From a virus: 64,000 nt of DNA. Below, in pieces: positions 1-8,226 of the stretch. The translations under genes and the position numbers were made by a program. The DNA is taken from positions 62,001 through 126,000 of the IMG/VR virus record IMGVR_UViG_3300029985_000017. One strand, written 5' to 3'. Position 1 is the first letter of the stretch, and the number at the start of each line of letters is the position of its first letter. The notes beneath the pieces are model-generated. The model saw only the letters and a program-made list of their open reading frames with translations, was not told the DNA's origin and did no database searches.

Positions 1-105
1 TGGGCGAAAGCTAAATTTAAATGTGATACTTTGACGGGCGAATTTATTGTATGTACTTTGAACGAAATAGAATTTATTAGCCCTCCCTCAGGAGAAGCTG
101 CATGA
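1..105 (+). CDS. C-terminal fragment of an unidentified protein
   Basis: An open frame enters from the left edge in frame 1 and ends at TGA 103-105, giving the last 34 residues of a protein (WAKAKFKCDT... ending SPPSGEAA). The next gene starts inside its stop (ATGA), so the two are probably translationally coupled. The fragment is too short to identify. Confidence 0.6.
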   Translation, partial: WAKAKFKCDTLTGEFIVCTLNEIEFISPPSGEAA

Positions 106-371
106 GTACTAAAGGAACCATCGCTCATGGCGAAGATTACCATCTATATCAAGAATGCTTTGAAAGCGGATCTTTGTATTTAGAATTAAGAATGGACGAT
201 ATATACTTTGAAGCTTACCCAAATAGTGTTACAGTTAGGATACCAAACGAAATTCTAAAGGCTATTTTGGACAATTCGGATAAAATTAAACAATCATTTG
301 AATATGATTCAGAATTTGTAGAAACTACAGAGCCTTGGGTTAAAAGCGGCGGTAATGATGAGAATCGGTAG
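102..371 (+). CDS. Hypothetical protein, 89 aa
   Basis: The gene starts at ATG 102, with a good Shine-Dalgarno sequence (AGGAG) about 8 bases upstream and a 4-base ATGA overlap with the preceding gene. The product is small, acidic and soluble, rich in Tyr and Glu, with no signal peptide or membrane segment. I do not recognise the family. It opens the visible run of tightly packed + strand genes that leads into the SbcD/SbcC pair, so an early or middle accessory role is possible but unproven. Confidence 0.65.
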   Translation: MSTKGTIAHGEDYHLYQECFESGSLYLELRMDDIYFEAYPNSVTVRIPNEILKAILDNSDKIKQSFEYDSEFVETTEPWVKSGGNDENR

Positions 372-552
372 ACTTGAATTTGGCATTATTCAAGGAGGCT
401 CAGATTGGAGCATAGATAAAGGTGCTTGTGGATGCCTAATTCTATCACTAGGGCGCTTATATTTTACATGGCTAAGCAAGGACTGCATATGTGGTGCTTG
501 TAAACAATATAAGTGCATTTGTTTAGATGATGAAGAATCGGATTGCCTATGA
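355..552 (+). CDS. Hypothetical cysteine-rich protein, 65 aa
   Basis: A small protein with a C-terminal cluster of cysteines (CICGACKQYKCIC), which could bind a metal ion or form a zinc knuckle. Two successive ATGs (355 and 358) can start it. It overlaps the gene before it by 17 bases and its stop overlaps the ATG of the SbcD-like gene (ATGA at 549-552). No family is recognised, and no clear ribosome binding site is visible, so expression may depend on coupling to the upstream gene. Confidence 0.55.
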   Translation: MMRIGRLEFGIIQGGSDWSIDKGACGCLILSLGRLYFTWLSKDCICGACKQYKCICLDDEESDCL

Positions 553-1520
553 AGACACTATTTTTAGGTGATCCGCACGTAACCGTGACCAATCTCAAAG
601 AATCTGAAAGATTGATGGAATTTGTTATACAGCAAAGATTTCAAGCTGGAAATCTTATTATTTTGGGCGATTTATTTCATAATCATGCCAATGTCCGTGT
701 AGAAGTTCTTGAGTTTTGGAGTCGTTGGTTTGTTAGATTAAGCGATGTATTTAATAACGTATTTGTACTAGTAGGCAACCATGATATGGTTGGAGATTTT
801 AACTCAAAATCTCATTCCTTAAGTGTATTCACTGATCTATACGATAATTTTTATATTATTGACTCTCCAACAACCTTAAATGGCTTCGGTTATATGCCCT
901 ATATACATGATAAAACCGATTTTGTTAGACAAGCCAATGAGCTATGCTCGAAAGGCGCTAAAGTTATCGTTTGTCACGGTGAGTTTGCAGGCGTTAAATA
1001 TGAAAGTGGATTACAGGTTTTAAATGGTACTCAGGCCAGTGGTATTAATGCATCATTGATTATTTCTGGGCACTATCACTCCAGGCAACGTTTTGACAAC
1101 GTTATTTATCCTGGTACTGCCCGTTGGCTTACTGCTGCTGATAAAAATGAGCCCAAGGGTCTTTGGCTTGCCGATTTCGACAATTCATGTAATCTTGTTT
1201 CAGAAGAATTTCTAGACACTTCTAAAGTCTGCACACCTATTTATGCCTATGAATTTAAAGAAGGAGACAACTGTCCGGAGATTCCGGAAGGTTCAAGAGC
1301 TTCAGTTGAACTTATTGGCCCCTCAGAATGGGTTTTAAAGCAAAAAGCTAAGTTTAAAGGAATTGCGTCTATTTCGGCCAAGATTACAGACCGTCAGAAG
1401 GCTTCGAATCGTAAATCTGGTAATAGCCTAGAACATTTTGTTAACAATGTGTTTGAAACCAATAAAAGCATTAAAAAAGAGCGCATGGTTGAATTTATGA
1501 AAGAATTGGGGGTTTTGTAA
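549..1520 (+). CDS. sbcD: SbcD/Mre11-like exonuclease subunit (T4 gp47 type)
   Basis: A 323-residue calcineurin-like metallophosphoesterase of the SbcD/Mre11 type. The metal-binding motifs appear in the expected order: GDPH (residues 7-10), GDLFH (40-44), GNHD (76-79), CHGE (142-145) and GHYH (174-177). In this family the subunit is the Mn-dependent nuclease that works with an SbcC/Rad50 ATPase to process double-strand ends and hairpins in recombination-dependent replication. The partner ATPase gene lies about 2.3 kb downstream, at 3776. The ATG at 549 is preferred over a TTG at 543 because it overlaps the upstream stop as ATGA. The pair is separated by five genes instead of being adjacent as in T4. 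Confidence 0.9.
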   Translation: MKTLFLGDPHVTVTNLKESERLMEFVIQQRFQAGNLIILGDLFHNHANVRVEVLEFWSRWFVRLSDVFNNVFVLVGNHDMVGDFNSKSHSLSVFTDLYDNFYIIDSPTTLNGFGYMPYIHDKTDFVRQANELCSKGAKVIVCHGEFAGVKYESGLQVLNGTQASGINASLIISGHYHSRQRFDNVIYPGTARWLTAADKNEPKGLWLADFDNSCNLVSEEFLDTSKVCTPIYAYEFKEGDNCPEIPEGSRASVELIGPSEWVLKQKAKFKGIASISAKITDRQKASNRKSGNSLEHFVNNVFETNKSIKKERMVEFMKELGVL

Positions 1521-1873
1521 TGACCGCACCTACAAACGAAATTTTAAGGGATATGGCACGTTTAACAGCTTTGTCTGGTCGTATTTCTGAAGTTCAGATC
1601 AAGAATCTACAGATGTTTCCGCTAGTTTTCTTCAATTCCGTGGAACAGGTTAAGGTTGAGTACGATCTTATTCCTATTAAAGCCATGGATGATTCCCCCA
1701 CATTTAGCAACTCGTTGGTTTCTTATTACCTTACTTTGAGTGAATCCGATAATACCGATCTAGATAAACGATTCTCAGCCTTAGAAGCGTCCGTTAGGCA
1801 ACTTTTTTGGTCAGATGTGAAGGTTGAGGTATACTTTAACGATCAAATTAAATATAAGAGTAAAAAACAATGA
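1520..1873 (+). CDS. Hypothetical protein, 117 aa
   Basis: Starts at ATG 1520 in a TAATG junction with the SbcD-like gene and ends in an ATGA junction with the next gene, so it belongs to the same translationally coupled string. The product is soluble and mixed alpha/beta in character, with no recognisable motif, signal peptide or membrane segment. Its position next to an SbcD subunit suggests a DNA-metabolism role, but that is context only. Confidence 0.65.
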   Translation: MTAPTNEILRDMARLTALSGRISEVQIKNLQMFPLVFFNSVEQVKVEYDLIPIKAMDDSPTFSNSLVSYYLTLSESDNTDLDKRFSALEASVRQLFWSDVKVEVYFNDQIKYKSKKQ

Positions 1874-2589
1874 GTACCCGAACACTTCTTACAGATGGAA
1901 CCGAATCTGATATTACCCCAAAAGAACTTCAATCTATTGAAAAGTTCAAAGAAGAAGGCATGCCTGGGCTTCATGCCGTAGTTACGAATCCTGTTACTAT
2001 CACAAAAGCTTTAGATTTATATTTATCGGGAAAAACTTACCACGAAGTAGGTCAAATTCTTACCGTAAAAAAAGATATTGTTCTTTATTTAGCTCAAAAG
2101 TTTGATTGGTACGATACCAAAATGCAACACCTAGAAATTTTAGATGCTAATTTAAAAGAACGCATTTTACATGCTAAACTTGTTAACCAGGATTTTGCAT
2201 TACAGCTCCAACAATTCTTTCTCCAAAAGATTGGTAGAAAAATGAAACGTTTTATGGCTACTGGAGATGACGCCGAAGCAGCCAAGGTTAATGGCGCCGA
2301 TATCGATAGGTACATAAAGGCAGTAGAATTATTGGATAAATTGACCACAGAAAAGAATAATACTAATGGGCGAGGACCAGCCGTAGGTCTAAATTTGGGC
2401 GATGGCGGTGTAGATATTAAGCGTGTAAATGAGAATGAAATTACTATCACTCCACGCAATAAAACTGTTGCTCAAATGCTAAATGAACTAGCTAATGAAA
2501 AACGTAGAGAAGAAAATGAGACAAAAGATCCCTCTTATGATATAAGTAAGAATACGGACGAAAACAAACCTGAAAGGAACGAAGAATGA
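1870..2589 (+). CDS. Probable terminase small subunit-like DNA-binding protein
   Basis: A 239-residue protein with a helix-turn-helix-like region at about residues 45-80 (ITKALDLYLSGKTYHEVGQI, followed by a second helix ending LAQKFDWYDTK). This arrangement, with an aromatic pair after the second helix, is typical of phage small terminase subunits, which bind the packaging site and recruit the large subunit. A long helical middle and a charged, disordered C-terminal tail fit that family's oligomerisation region and tail. No large terminase is in the window, so the assignment rests on this pattern alone. Another DNA-binding role is possible. Both ends overlap neighbours as ATGA. Confidence 0.45.
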   Translation: MSTRTLLTDGTESDITPKELQSIEKFKEEGMPGLHAVVTNPVTITKALDLYLSGKTYHEVGQILTVKKDIVLYLAQKFDWYDTKMQHLEILDANLKERILHAKLVNQDFALQLQQFFLQKIGRKMKRFMATGDDAEAAKVNGADIDRYIKAVELLDKLTTEKNNTNGRGPAVGLNLGDGGVDIKRVNENEITITPRNKTVAQMLNELANEKRREENETKDPSYDISKNTDENKPERNEE

Positions 2590-3431
2590 ATATTTTTAAG
2601 AAAACCGTAGTTGGATTGATGGCTTTTGCCGCTGTTGTGGCTTATCCCCTTGTATCCACTGGAAAGACCGATAGTAAAGCTGATAAAATTACACTCAATA
2701 AGAATAATACCGTTATTCTTAATGGAGAAATTGATGATGCCTCTGCAGCGACCACAATCAAGTCGTTGATGGAGCTTGATAGTGGCACTTTTGGAAAAAA
2801 GAAGCCCATTTATTTGTTTGTGTATAGCCCAGGCGGCAGTATTCAAGCTGGCCTAGAGCTTATTGAGGCTGCAAAAGGACTAGATCGTCAAGTTGATACC
2901 ATTACAATGTTTGCCGCTTCAATGGCATTTCAAACCGTCCAAAACCTAGGGGAGAGGCTCATTCTTAAAAATGGTGTACTCATGTCTCATAGGGCTGCTG
3001 GTGGTTTTGAAGGCAATTTTGGTGGTCAATTTCCTAGCCAAATCGATAGTCGTTATAGCTTTTGGCTCCATAGGCTTCAAGAATTGGACGAAAAGACTGT
3101 TGAACGCACCAACGGAAAACAGACCCTACAGACTTATCAAGATGCTTATAAAAACGAAGCTTGGTGGACCGGTTCTCAATCCCTTCAGTTTGGGTATGCA
3201 GATAGAATCGTAACACTTAAATGCGATGATTCTTTGTCTGGAACCGACGTACACCATGTAAGCTTTATGGGTATTCCAGTTCAGTACGAAACGTCTAAAT
3301 GTCCTTTGATTACGGCTCCAATGAATGTGAAGATCGAAGAACAAGCCAAAAAAATGGTTACCGATGAAAATGCTGAGCAGATCAAGAAAAAGTTTCTTGA
3401 GAGTCGTGATCTAGAAAAGAACGTTCGTTAA
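2586..3431 (+). CDS. Exported ClpP-like serine protease
   Basis: A 281-residue protein with an N-terminal signal peptide (basic MNIFKK, then a hydrophobic stretch to about residue 24) followed by a ClpP/crotonase-fold core. SPGGSIQAGL (81-90) is the ClpP glycine-rich loop. FAASMA places the nucleophile at Ser112, and MSHRAAGG places the catalytic His at 135. ClpP-family proteases are normally cytoplasmic or, in phages, prohead maturation enzymes. A signal peptide instead points to the periplasm or envelope. There is no capsid gene beside it. It overlaps the terminase-like gene by 4 bases and the next gene by 1. The third catalytic residue could not be assigned. Confidence 0.75.
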   Translation: MNIFKKTVVGLMAFAAVVAYPLVSTGKTDSKADKITLNKNNTVILNGEIDDASAATTIKSLMELDSGTFGKKKPIYLFVYSPGGSIQAGLELIEAAKGLDRQVDTITMFAASMAFQTVQNLGERLILKNGVLMSHRAAGGFEGNFGGQFPSQIDSRYSFWLHRLQELDEKTVERTNGKQTLQTYQDAYKNEAWWTGSQSLQFGYADRIVTLKCDDSLSGTDVHHVSFMGIPVQYETSKCPLITAPMNVKIEEQAKKMVTDENAEQIKKKFLESRDLEKNVR

Positions 3432-3679
3432 TGCCTCTGATCTATTATCTCTGTACTTGTAAAAAATCTACTTCTAAATTTTACCGGATGGCCAAGGATG
3501 CGCCGTCCGGGTTTTCTTGCGAATGTGGTTCTGAATTTAAGAGACAGCTTTCTAGCCCTTCCAATGCATCAAAAATTGTAATAGACAATGGGTTTCAAGC
3601 TAAAGCAGTTGAAGTTGACCTTAATATAATCAATTCAAATTTAGAAAACTCCACGAAGGATTTTAGAGAAGAAGATTAA
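3431..3679 (+). CDS. Small zinc-ribbon protein (FmdB-like)
   Basis: An 82-residue protein with two CxC pairs (CTCKK near residue 8 and CECGS near residue 31), the spacing expected of a small zinc ribbon. The pattern resembles the N-terminal ribbon of FmdB-like regulators. The C-terminal half is polar and acidic. It starts at ATG 3431, overlapping the last base of the protease stop. The molecular role is unknown; zinc ribbons of this size often bind nucleic acid or another protein. Confidence 0.55.
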   Translation: MPLIYYLCTCKKSTSKFYRMAKDAPSGFSCECGSEFKRQLSSPSNASKIVIDNGFQAKAVEVDLNIINSNLENSTKDFREED

Positions 3680-3681
3680 CT

Positions 3682-3735
3682 ATGACTTTATTTTTTATAG
3701 TTTTTATTATCGTGGTTTTGTATCTTCTTGATTAA
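3682..3735 (+). CDS. Possible 17-residue membrane micropeptide
   Basis: A short frame encoding MTLFFIVFIIVVLYLLD, almost entirely hydrophobic and long enough to span a membrane once. It begins 2 bases after the preceding stop and ends just before the promoter of the SbcC-like gene. Only a weak purine-rich stretch (AGAAGAAG) precedes it. The composition is striking, but an open frame this short can occur by chance. Confidence 0.3.
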   Translation: MTLFFIVFIIVVLYLLD

Positions 3736-3739
3736 TTTC

Positions 3740-3768
3740 TTGACTTTTTGATTTTTCTAGCTTATTCT
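3740..3768 (+). promoter_or_regulatory. Sigma70-like promoter for the SbcC-like gene
   Basis: TTGACT (3740-3745), a 17-base spacer, then TATTCT (3763-3768). Seven bases separate the -10 box from ATG 3776, so transcription should begin at or next to the start codon. No Shine-Dalgarno sequence is present, which predicts a leaderless message. Confidence 0.7.
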
Positions 3769-3775
3769 ATATTTA

Positions 3776-5956
3776 ATGCTCAAATTAAAAACCTTAAAAT
3801 TTAAGAATATCGGCAGATTTGTTGAAGAACAAACGATTGATTTAGCCAACTTAGGGTCATTGATTCAAGTAGATGCCCAAAATAATCTTACTGGCGGCTC
3901 TAGCGGTTCTGGAAAATCCACTGTTTTCAATGCTTTAGATTGGCTATTAGGATTATCCGACCTTAGTACTGGAGTTCTTCAATCCAGACTTACCAAAGAA
4001 ACCATCTCTGTAACTGGCGAATTTGATTGGGATGGCCACTCTGTTACCATCCATAGGGCAAAAAAGCTATCTGTTACAGTAGACGGCATAGAAACGGTAG
4101 GTTCATCCAAACTAGCCGAAGAAGAATTGGATAAGATCCTAGGACTCCCAAGGCATCTATTTTCTGTTTTACTCCATCGCAGACAGGGTGAAACTGGATT
4201 TTTTCTTAAGATGACCCCCTCTAAAATGAATGAATTTCTGACAGATTGCCTTGGATTATCCACAGTTAACTCTAAAATTGACTTAATTGATGCTAAGATA
4301 AAGATTTATACCATAGATAGGGCTAAGGCTGAATCTGACCTCCAAAGCGCTCAGGCTGCCTTAGAAGCAACCAAATCGGCTATAGCATCCTTGGGAGAGG
4401 AACCTAAGACGGACGTCACTGAGACGAATCTAACGCTTCTTAAAATGGCCTTTGAAGGCGCTGAAAGCGAACTCTATCGCGAAAAAACCGCCCGTACTTT
4501 AGAAAAGGGTCTCTTAGAGCAAAAAAAACCCATTCTAACCGCCATCTCCTTTGATTTTACTCAACTTAATTCTTTAAACGATAGTGTGTCAGAAGTAAAA
4601 GCACAAATAAATGCCGAGTTGGATAAAGAACGGGCAAGACAAACGGAAGTTCGCAATTTAGCAGCGGCCCTTAAACTAGAGGTCAATAACAAAATTTCCA
4701 CCTTGAGACTAGAGCATCAGAAGAAAATTGCTGAAGCCAAGACTTCTATATTCAATTTAAGCGGTATGGTTTCAACTGGTAGGACTGCCAAAGAAAAAGC
4801 CATCCAGCTAGCATCAAGAATCAAAACTTTGAGGGATGGAAGCTGCCACGTCTGCTTGCAGTCTTGGAAAACCGATGAAAATAAGACCGAAGAAGAAAAG
4901 CTTCTCAAAGAACTTGCTGAATGCAAGATAGATATGGACGCATCGGTTTTTGCTGCAAACGAACTAGAAGAAATGAAAGCTGCCCTTATAACACTAAACG
5001 ATCAAGTAAATGCTGAAATAGCTGCATTGAATGACCAACTAGCCTCAGAAACTGCGATTTTAACGGAACAAGCAAAACCACAAGTATATCCAGTACTAAT
5101 AGAGCTTAACACTAAACTTAGAGAAGTTACCAAGCTAAGGTTGGAAGAAAAAGAAAAAGAAGACCTTCACAATAAAGAACAAAATTTAAAGAATCAGGCC
5201 TTGATGCAAGTTTTTTACGAAGAGCAGAAGGCTTTAAATGAAAAACACCAAACTGAGCTTGCCGGTATGGTTAAATATATAGCTGAGGCTAAGGCTAAAT
5301 ATGAACAAGCGGAACAAGCCCTTAAGGCCCACAAAGAGTCCTTGGCACGTTATAGTTCTACTCTAGGGTCTTTGAAAGCTAAAGAAACTGATATCAACCA
5401 AAAAGTAGTCCATATGAACCAAAAGTTGGCTACGATAACTGAAGACTTAGAGTTAGCCGAAGAAGCCAAAAAGTGCCTAAAGTCTTACCTTTCTTGTTCT
5501 TTTGATGGCTCATTGATTTCTATCTCTGAAAGCGCAACTAGGATACTCAGATCGGTTCCTACCATGGCAAATGCGACGATTAGGCTTGAAGGGACTAAGG
5601 AAACAGCAAAGGGCGCTATTAAAGATGAAGTTACTGCTTGTTTGGATAATGATGGAGAATTAGACATTCCTATTAAGAGTCTTTCTGGTGGGGAACGTTC
5701 CGCTGTAGACTTGGCCATAGACTTAGCAGTAATTGAATTAATTGAAGACAGAACTAATAAAGGTATAGATTTATTGTTATTAGATGAGATTTTTAATGGT
5801 TTTGACAGTTTGGGCATAGAACATGCATTAGAAATGCTAAAGACTTTCGGTGCCAACAAAAAACTATTGCTCGTAGAACACGATGGTATCGCTAAGGAAT
5901 ACATTCAAGACAGGATCACCGTTATTCGCGATGGCGAAACAAGTTATTTAAAATAA
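3776..5956 (+). CDS. sbcC: SbcC/Rad50-like ATPase (T4 gp46 type)
   Basis: A 726-residue SMC-like ATPase. It has a Walker A motif (GSSGSGKST, 41-49), a long coiled coil broken by a zinc hook CHVC (357-360), an ABC signature LSGGE (636-640) and a Walker B LLLLDE (666-671). These are the defining parts of SbcC/Rad50, which dimerises through the hook, clamps DNA ends and drives the SbcD/Mre11 nuclease encoded at 549-1520. The coiled-coil arms are short compared with bacterial SbcC (usually about 1,000 residues) and nearer the phage gp46 size. It has its own promoter directly upstream with no ribosome binding site, so it is probably translated from a leaderless mRNA. Confidence 0.93.
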   Translation: MLKLKTLKFKNIGRFVEEQTIDLANLGSLIQVDAQNNLTGGSSGSGKSTVFNALDWLLGLSDLSTGVLQSRLTKETISVTGEFDWDGHSVTIHRAKKLSVTVDGIETVGSSKLAEEELDKILGLPRHLFSVLLHRRQGETGFFLKMTPSKMNEFLTDCLGLSTVNSKIDLIDAKIKIYTIDRAKAESDLQSAQAALEATKSAIASLGEEPKTDVTETNLTLLKMAFEGAESELYREKTARTLEKGLLEQKKPILTAISFDFTQLNSLNDSVSEVKAQINAELDKERARQTEVRNLAAALKLEVNNKISTLRLEHQKKIAEAKTSIFNLSGMVSTGRTAKEKAIQLASRIKTLRDGSCHVCLQSWKTDENKTEEEKLLKELAECKIDMDASVFAANELEEMKAALITLNDQVNAEIAALNDQLASETAILTEQAKPQVYPVLIELNTKLREVTKLRLEEKEKEDLHNKEQNLKNQALMQVFYEEQKALNEKHQTELAGMVKYIAEAKAKYEQAEQALKAHKESLARYSSTLGSLKAKETDINQKVVHMNQKLATITEDLELAEEAKKCLKSYLSCSFDGSLISISESATRILRSVPTMANATIRLEGTKETAKGAIKDEVTACLDNDGELDIPIKSLSGGERSAVDLAIDLAVIELIEDRTNKGIDLLLLDEIFNGFDSLGIEHALEMLKTFGANKKLLLVEHDGIAKEYIQDRITVIRDGETSYLK

Positions 5957-5959
5957 ACC

Positions 5960-5988
5960 TTGACTTTTGAGTAAGTATAGTTTAGTGT
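5960..5988 (+). promoter_or_regulatory. Sigma70-like promoter upstream of the gene at 6006
   Basis: TTGACT (5960-5965), a 17-base spacer and TAGTGT (5983-5988). The expected transcription start near 5995 leaves a leader of about 11 bases that contains a Shine-Dalgarno-like AGAGG before ATG 6006. This promoter therefore differs from the leaderless ones. Confidence 0.6.
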
Positions 5989-6005
5989 ATTAAACAGAGG
6001 CCATA

Positions 6006-6278
6006 ATGACAACCTACTTGTTGGACAAAAAAGATCTTTATATGATTGTCTGTAATGCTAAGAAAAATATGTTAGATTTTAATTTGCCTATTTATGTTAC
6101 TCAAAATCAAGTAGAACAAGGAGAAATACCTTCGTTAGCTATGCTAGAATCTGTATTAATGACTTTAAATTCTAAAGGTTTGTTAAATCGTATAGTTAAA
6201 GTTGACTATACGGATCCGGCCTGTGAGCATGATCCTGAATCGCCTCTTGAAGATGAAGAACCTGTAAAGAAAAAATAA
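6006..6278 (+). CDS. Hypothetical protein, 90 aa
   Basis: First gene after its own promoter, with a Shine-Dalgarno-like AGAGG 8 bases before the ATG. The N-terminal two-thirds look folded and helical (YLLDKKDLYMIV...LAMLESVLMTLNSKGLLNRI). The C-terminal tail is acidic and then basic (DPESPLEDEEPVKKK). No family is recognised. It heads a cluster that continues into the RuvC-like gene. Confidence 0.65.
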   Translation: MTTYLLDKKDLYMIVCNAKKNMLDFNLPIYVTQNQVEQGEIPSLAMLESVLMTLNSKGLLNRIVKVDYTDPACEHDPESPLEDEEPVKKK

Positions 6279-6288
6279 GGAGAATATA

Positions 6289-6591
6289 ATGGGAAGACCT
6301 AAGAAAGAACCACTCTCAGAACTAGAAAAGCTCGCTAAGAAGATTGGCCCCGATTTTAAGGAAGTTCTAGCTGAACTAGAAGCCGCTGATGCAGAAGGAC
6401 TCAACAAACGTATTGCTCAAGCAGCTCAAGCTATTAGCGATACGTCTGCAGAGCTTAAAGCCAATCCAGAATATGAGCAAATTGTAAATGATAAGAAACT
6501 CCTTGAATCAGGACTTAGGGAAGTTAAACAACGACAAAATGCTATTATTAAGGTATGTTTGAGCTTGCGAAAGGATCGCGGGGAAGCTTAA
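6289..6591 (+). CDS. Hypothetical helical protein, 100 aa
   Basis: Starts at ATG 6289 with a strong AGGAG site. The N-terminus GRPKKEP resembles an AT-hook core (GRP flanked by basic residues), which could contact the minor groove of AT-rich DNA. The rest is predicted helical or coiled coil, rich in Ala, Glu and Lys. It ends in a TAATG junction with the RuvC-like gene. A DNA-associated accessory role is a guess from the AT-hook-like start and the neighbour. Confidence 0.6.
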   Translation: MGRPKKEPLSELEKLAKKIGPDFKEVLAELEAADAEGLNKRIAQAAQAISDTSAELKANPEYEQIVNDKKLLESGLREVKQRQNAIIKVCLSLRKDRGEA

Positions 6592-7235
6592 TGGTTTTGG
6601 AACGAGTTCTATCACTTGATCTCAGCACTAAAACAGGATACTGTTTGGGCTTATGCTCCGATAAATCCCTAGTTTTGGAAGCTTATGGTCAAGTAGATAA
6701 AATTCCATGTCCAGAAGAAGAGCCCTATCCAGGGTCGTATGTTACTTGGGCCTATAAGTGTTATGCGGAAGTAGAGAAACTAATAGAACAATTTCAGCCA
6801 GATGCTTTAGTGGTAGAGGAAGTTACCAAATCTAAGAATGCGTTTAGTCAAAAAATATTGGATTACCTACATTTCCTAGTGGCTAAGTTTATTCAGGAAA
6901 CTGGTATTAAAAACATTTATTTACAGACCGGTGATTGGAGAAAAGAAATCGGTTCATACATGAATGATTCTGAAAGAAAGAAGAATAAGGAAGTTAAAGA
7001 TTATAAAAAGGCTTATGAGAAGAAACACGGCAAAAAGACTACCGTGGCATATGATATAACTACGGGTAAGCGTATCGGCATGATTGGTAAAAAACACGTT
7101 ACTATTAGACTTATTAATGATAATTTTAAGGATCAATTAAAAGCCCCATTAAAGCGTAAAGATGAAGATACCGCTGACGGCATTTCACTTGTATGGGCTT
7201 ACGATCTAAGACGCAAGAGAGGAATTTATGGCTAA
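6591..7235 (+). CDS. ruvC: RuvC-like Holliday junction resolvase
   Basis: A 214-residue protein of the RuvC/RNase H fold. Strand 1 carries the first acidic residue (VLSLDLSTKTG, Asp10). The second is in ALVVEEVTKSKN (Glu76 or Glu77). The C-terminal helix carries the last acidic pair (DEDTADGISL, Asp193 and Asp196). RuvC enzymes cut four-way junctions symmetrically, a step needed to debranch recombining phage DNA before packaging. A 40-residue Lys-rich insert lies before the last motif. ATG 6591 is chosen over an upstream start because it forms TAATG with the previous stop and has a GGGGA site. Confidence 0.8.
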   Translation: MVLERVLSLDLSTKTGYCLGLCSDKSLVLEAYGQVDKIPCPEEEPYPGSYVTWAYKCYAEVEKLIEQFQPDALVVEEVTKSKNAFSQKILDYLHFLVAKFIQETGIKNIYLQTGDWRKEIGSYMNDSERKKNKEVKDYKKAYEKKHGKKTTVAYDITTGKRIGMIGKKHVTIRLINDNFKDQLKAPLKRKDEDTADGISLVWAYDLRRKRGIYG

Positions 7236-8178
7236 AAATATTTGGGATGACGAAGAACCTTTTATGGATGGTGCTCCAGCCTTTGAAAATGGTCAATGGA
7301 AAGAGCCAGATACTTACACTCCAGCACCTGACAATATGATTAATGCTGAAAAGATTAAAGAAGCTAGAGCTTTGGCTGCACAACAACCAATCGAAGAAGA
7401 TTACGATCTAGACGAACTTACAGAACAAGTTTCTCAAGACGATGACGATGATGATTTTACTGAAGTTTTGTCAGATGCTCGCCTTAGGTTGGAACAAGGT
7501 AAACTATACGAAATGGTAATGAATCACGGCCTATTTGATGGAGTAGAAGCTGATCCTAGGGCTGCTAAAAGTGTTCAAAAGCAAATTCGTAAGTTTGCCA
7601 AAGAACAAATGGAGATCATGCTTGGTATGCGTCAAGAACAAACTCTTGCAAATAATGCAATAGTTTCATCTCCCTTTAATGACCTAGAAGTTACAATTCT
7701 TAAAAAATTGGCTTCTGCTGCAAGTAAAGGTGCTACTGAATCTGAAGAAGCTCAAGTACAGACTCCAACACCAGTACAAGCTCAACCCCAAAAGAAAAAG
7801 ACTCTAAATTCTATTGGTAATAAGCCCCAAGCAAAGCCTCAACCAAAATCAATTCAAAAGAGGGTTGAACCTATTCAACGTACAGCAAAACCTAAGTTGG
7901 ATCTACCACCAGAATTTGAGCCAGATTATGAACCTTTGTCAAAACCAGTTCATAAAATGACTGCGGCAGAATTGGCAGAAAGAGATCGTCAAGCTGCAGA
8001 AAGACAAAAGGCGCGTACTTCAGCTATGCCAGCCAATAGAGCACCATATCCTGACTATGCAACTCGTGAAATGTTGGCTATGAGCCAAGCTAATCGCGCC
8101 ACTGGTGGAGCGGGTATGTCCGCTTTTAATGGTAAGCTATCACAATTGATTATTAATAATCAAATTAAAAAGAGTTAA
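7228..8178 (+). CDS. Hypothetical low-complexity protein, 316 aa
   Basis: Starts at ATG 7228 (site GAGAGG), overlapping the resolvase stop by 8 bases. The first 70 residues are acidic and disordered (Asp run near residue 71). A helical block follows (about residues 75-170), then a long Gln/Pro/Lys-rich stretch (PTPVQAQPQKKKTLNSI...) and a short conserved-looking C-terminus. No enzyme motif is visible. The composition suggests a structural, scaffolding or DNA-condensing role, but I cannot assign one. Confidence 0.6.
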   Translation: MAKNIWDDEEPFMDGAPAFENGQWKEPDTYTPAPDNMINAEKIKEARALAAQQPIEEDYDLDELTEQVSQDDDDDDFTEVLSDARLRLEQGKLYEMVMNHGLFDGVEADPRAAKSVQKQIRKFAKEQMEIMLGMRQEQTLANNAIVSSPFNDLEVTILKKLASAASKGATESEEAQVQTPTPVQAQPQKKKTLNSIGNKPQAKPQPKSIQKRVEPIQRTAKPKLDLPPEFEPDYEPLSKPVHKMTAAELAERDRQAAERQKARTSAMPANRAPYPDYATREMLAMSQANRATGGAGMSAFNGKLSQLIINNQIKKS

Positions 8179-8226
8179 TAAAAGTTCTCATAACGAGAAG
8201 TAACTGAAACCAAAAGGAGAAATAGA

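Noticed and set aside
8185-8199. Small hairpin TTCTC/GAGAA between two genes as a terminator
   Set aside because: Only 5 bp, AT-rich loop and no T-run. It is too weak to call.
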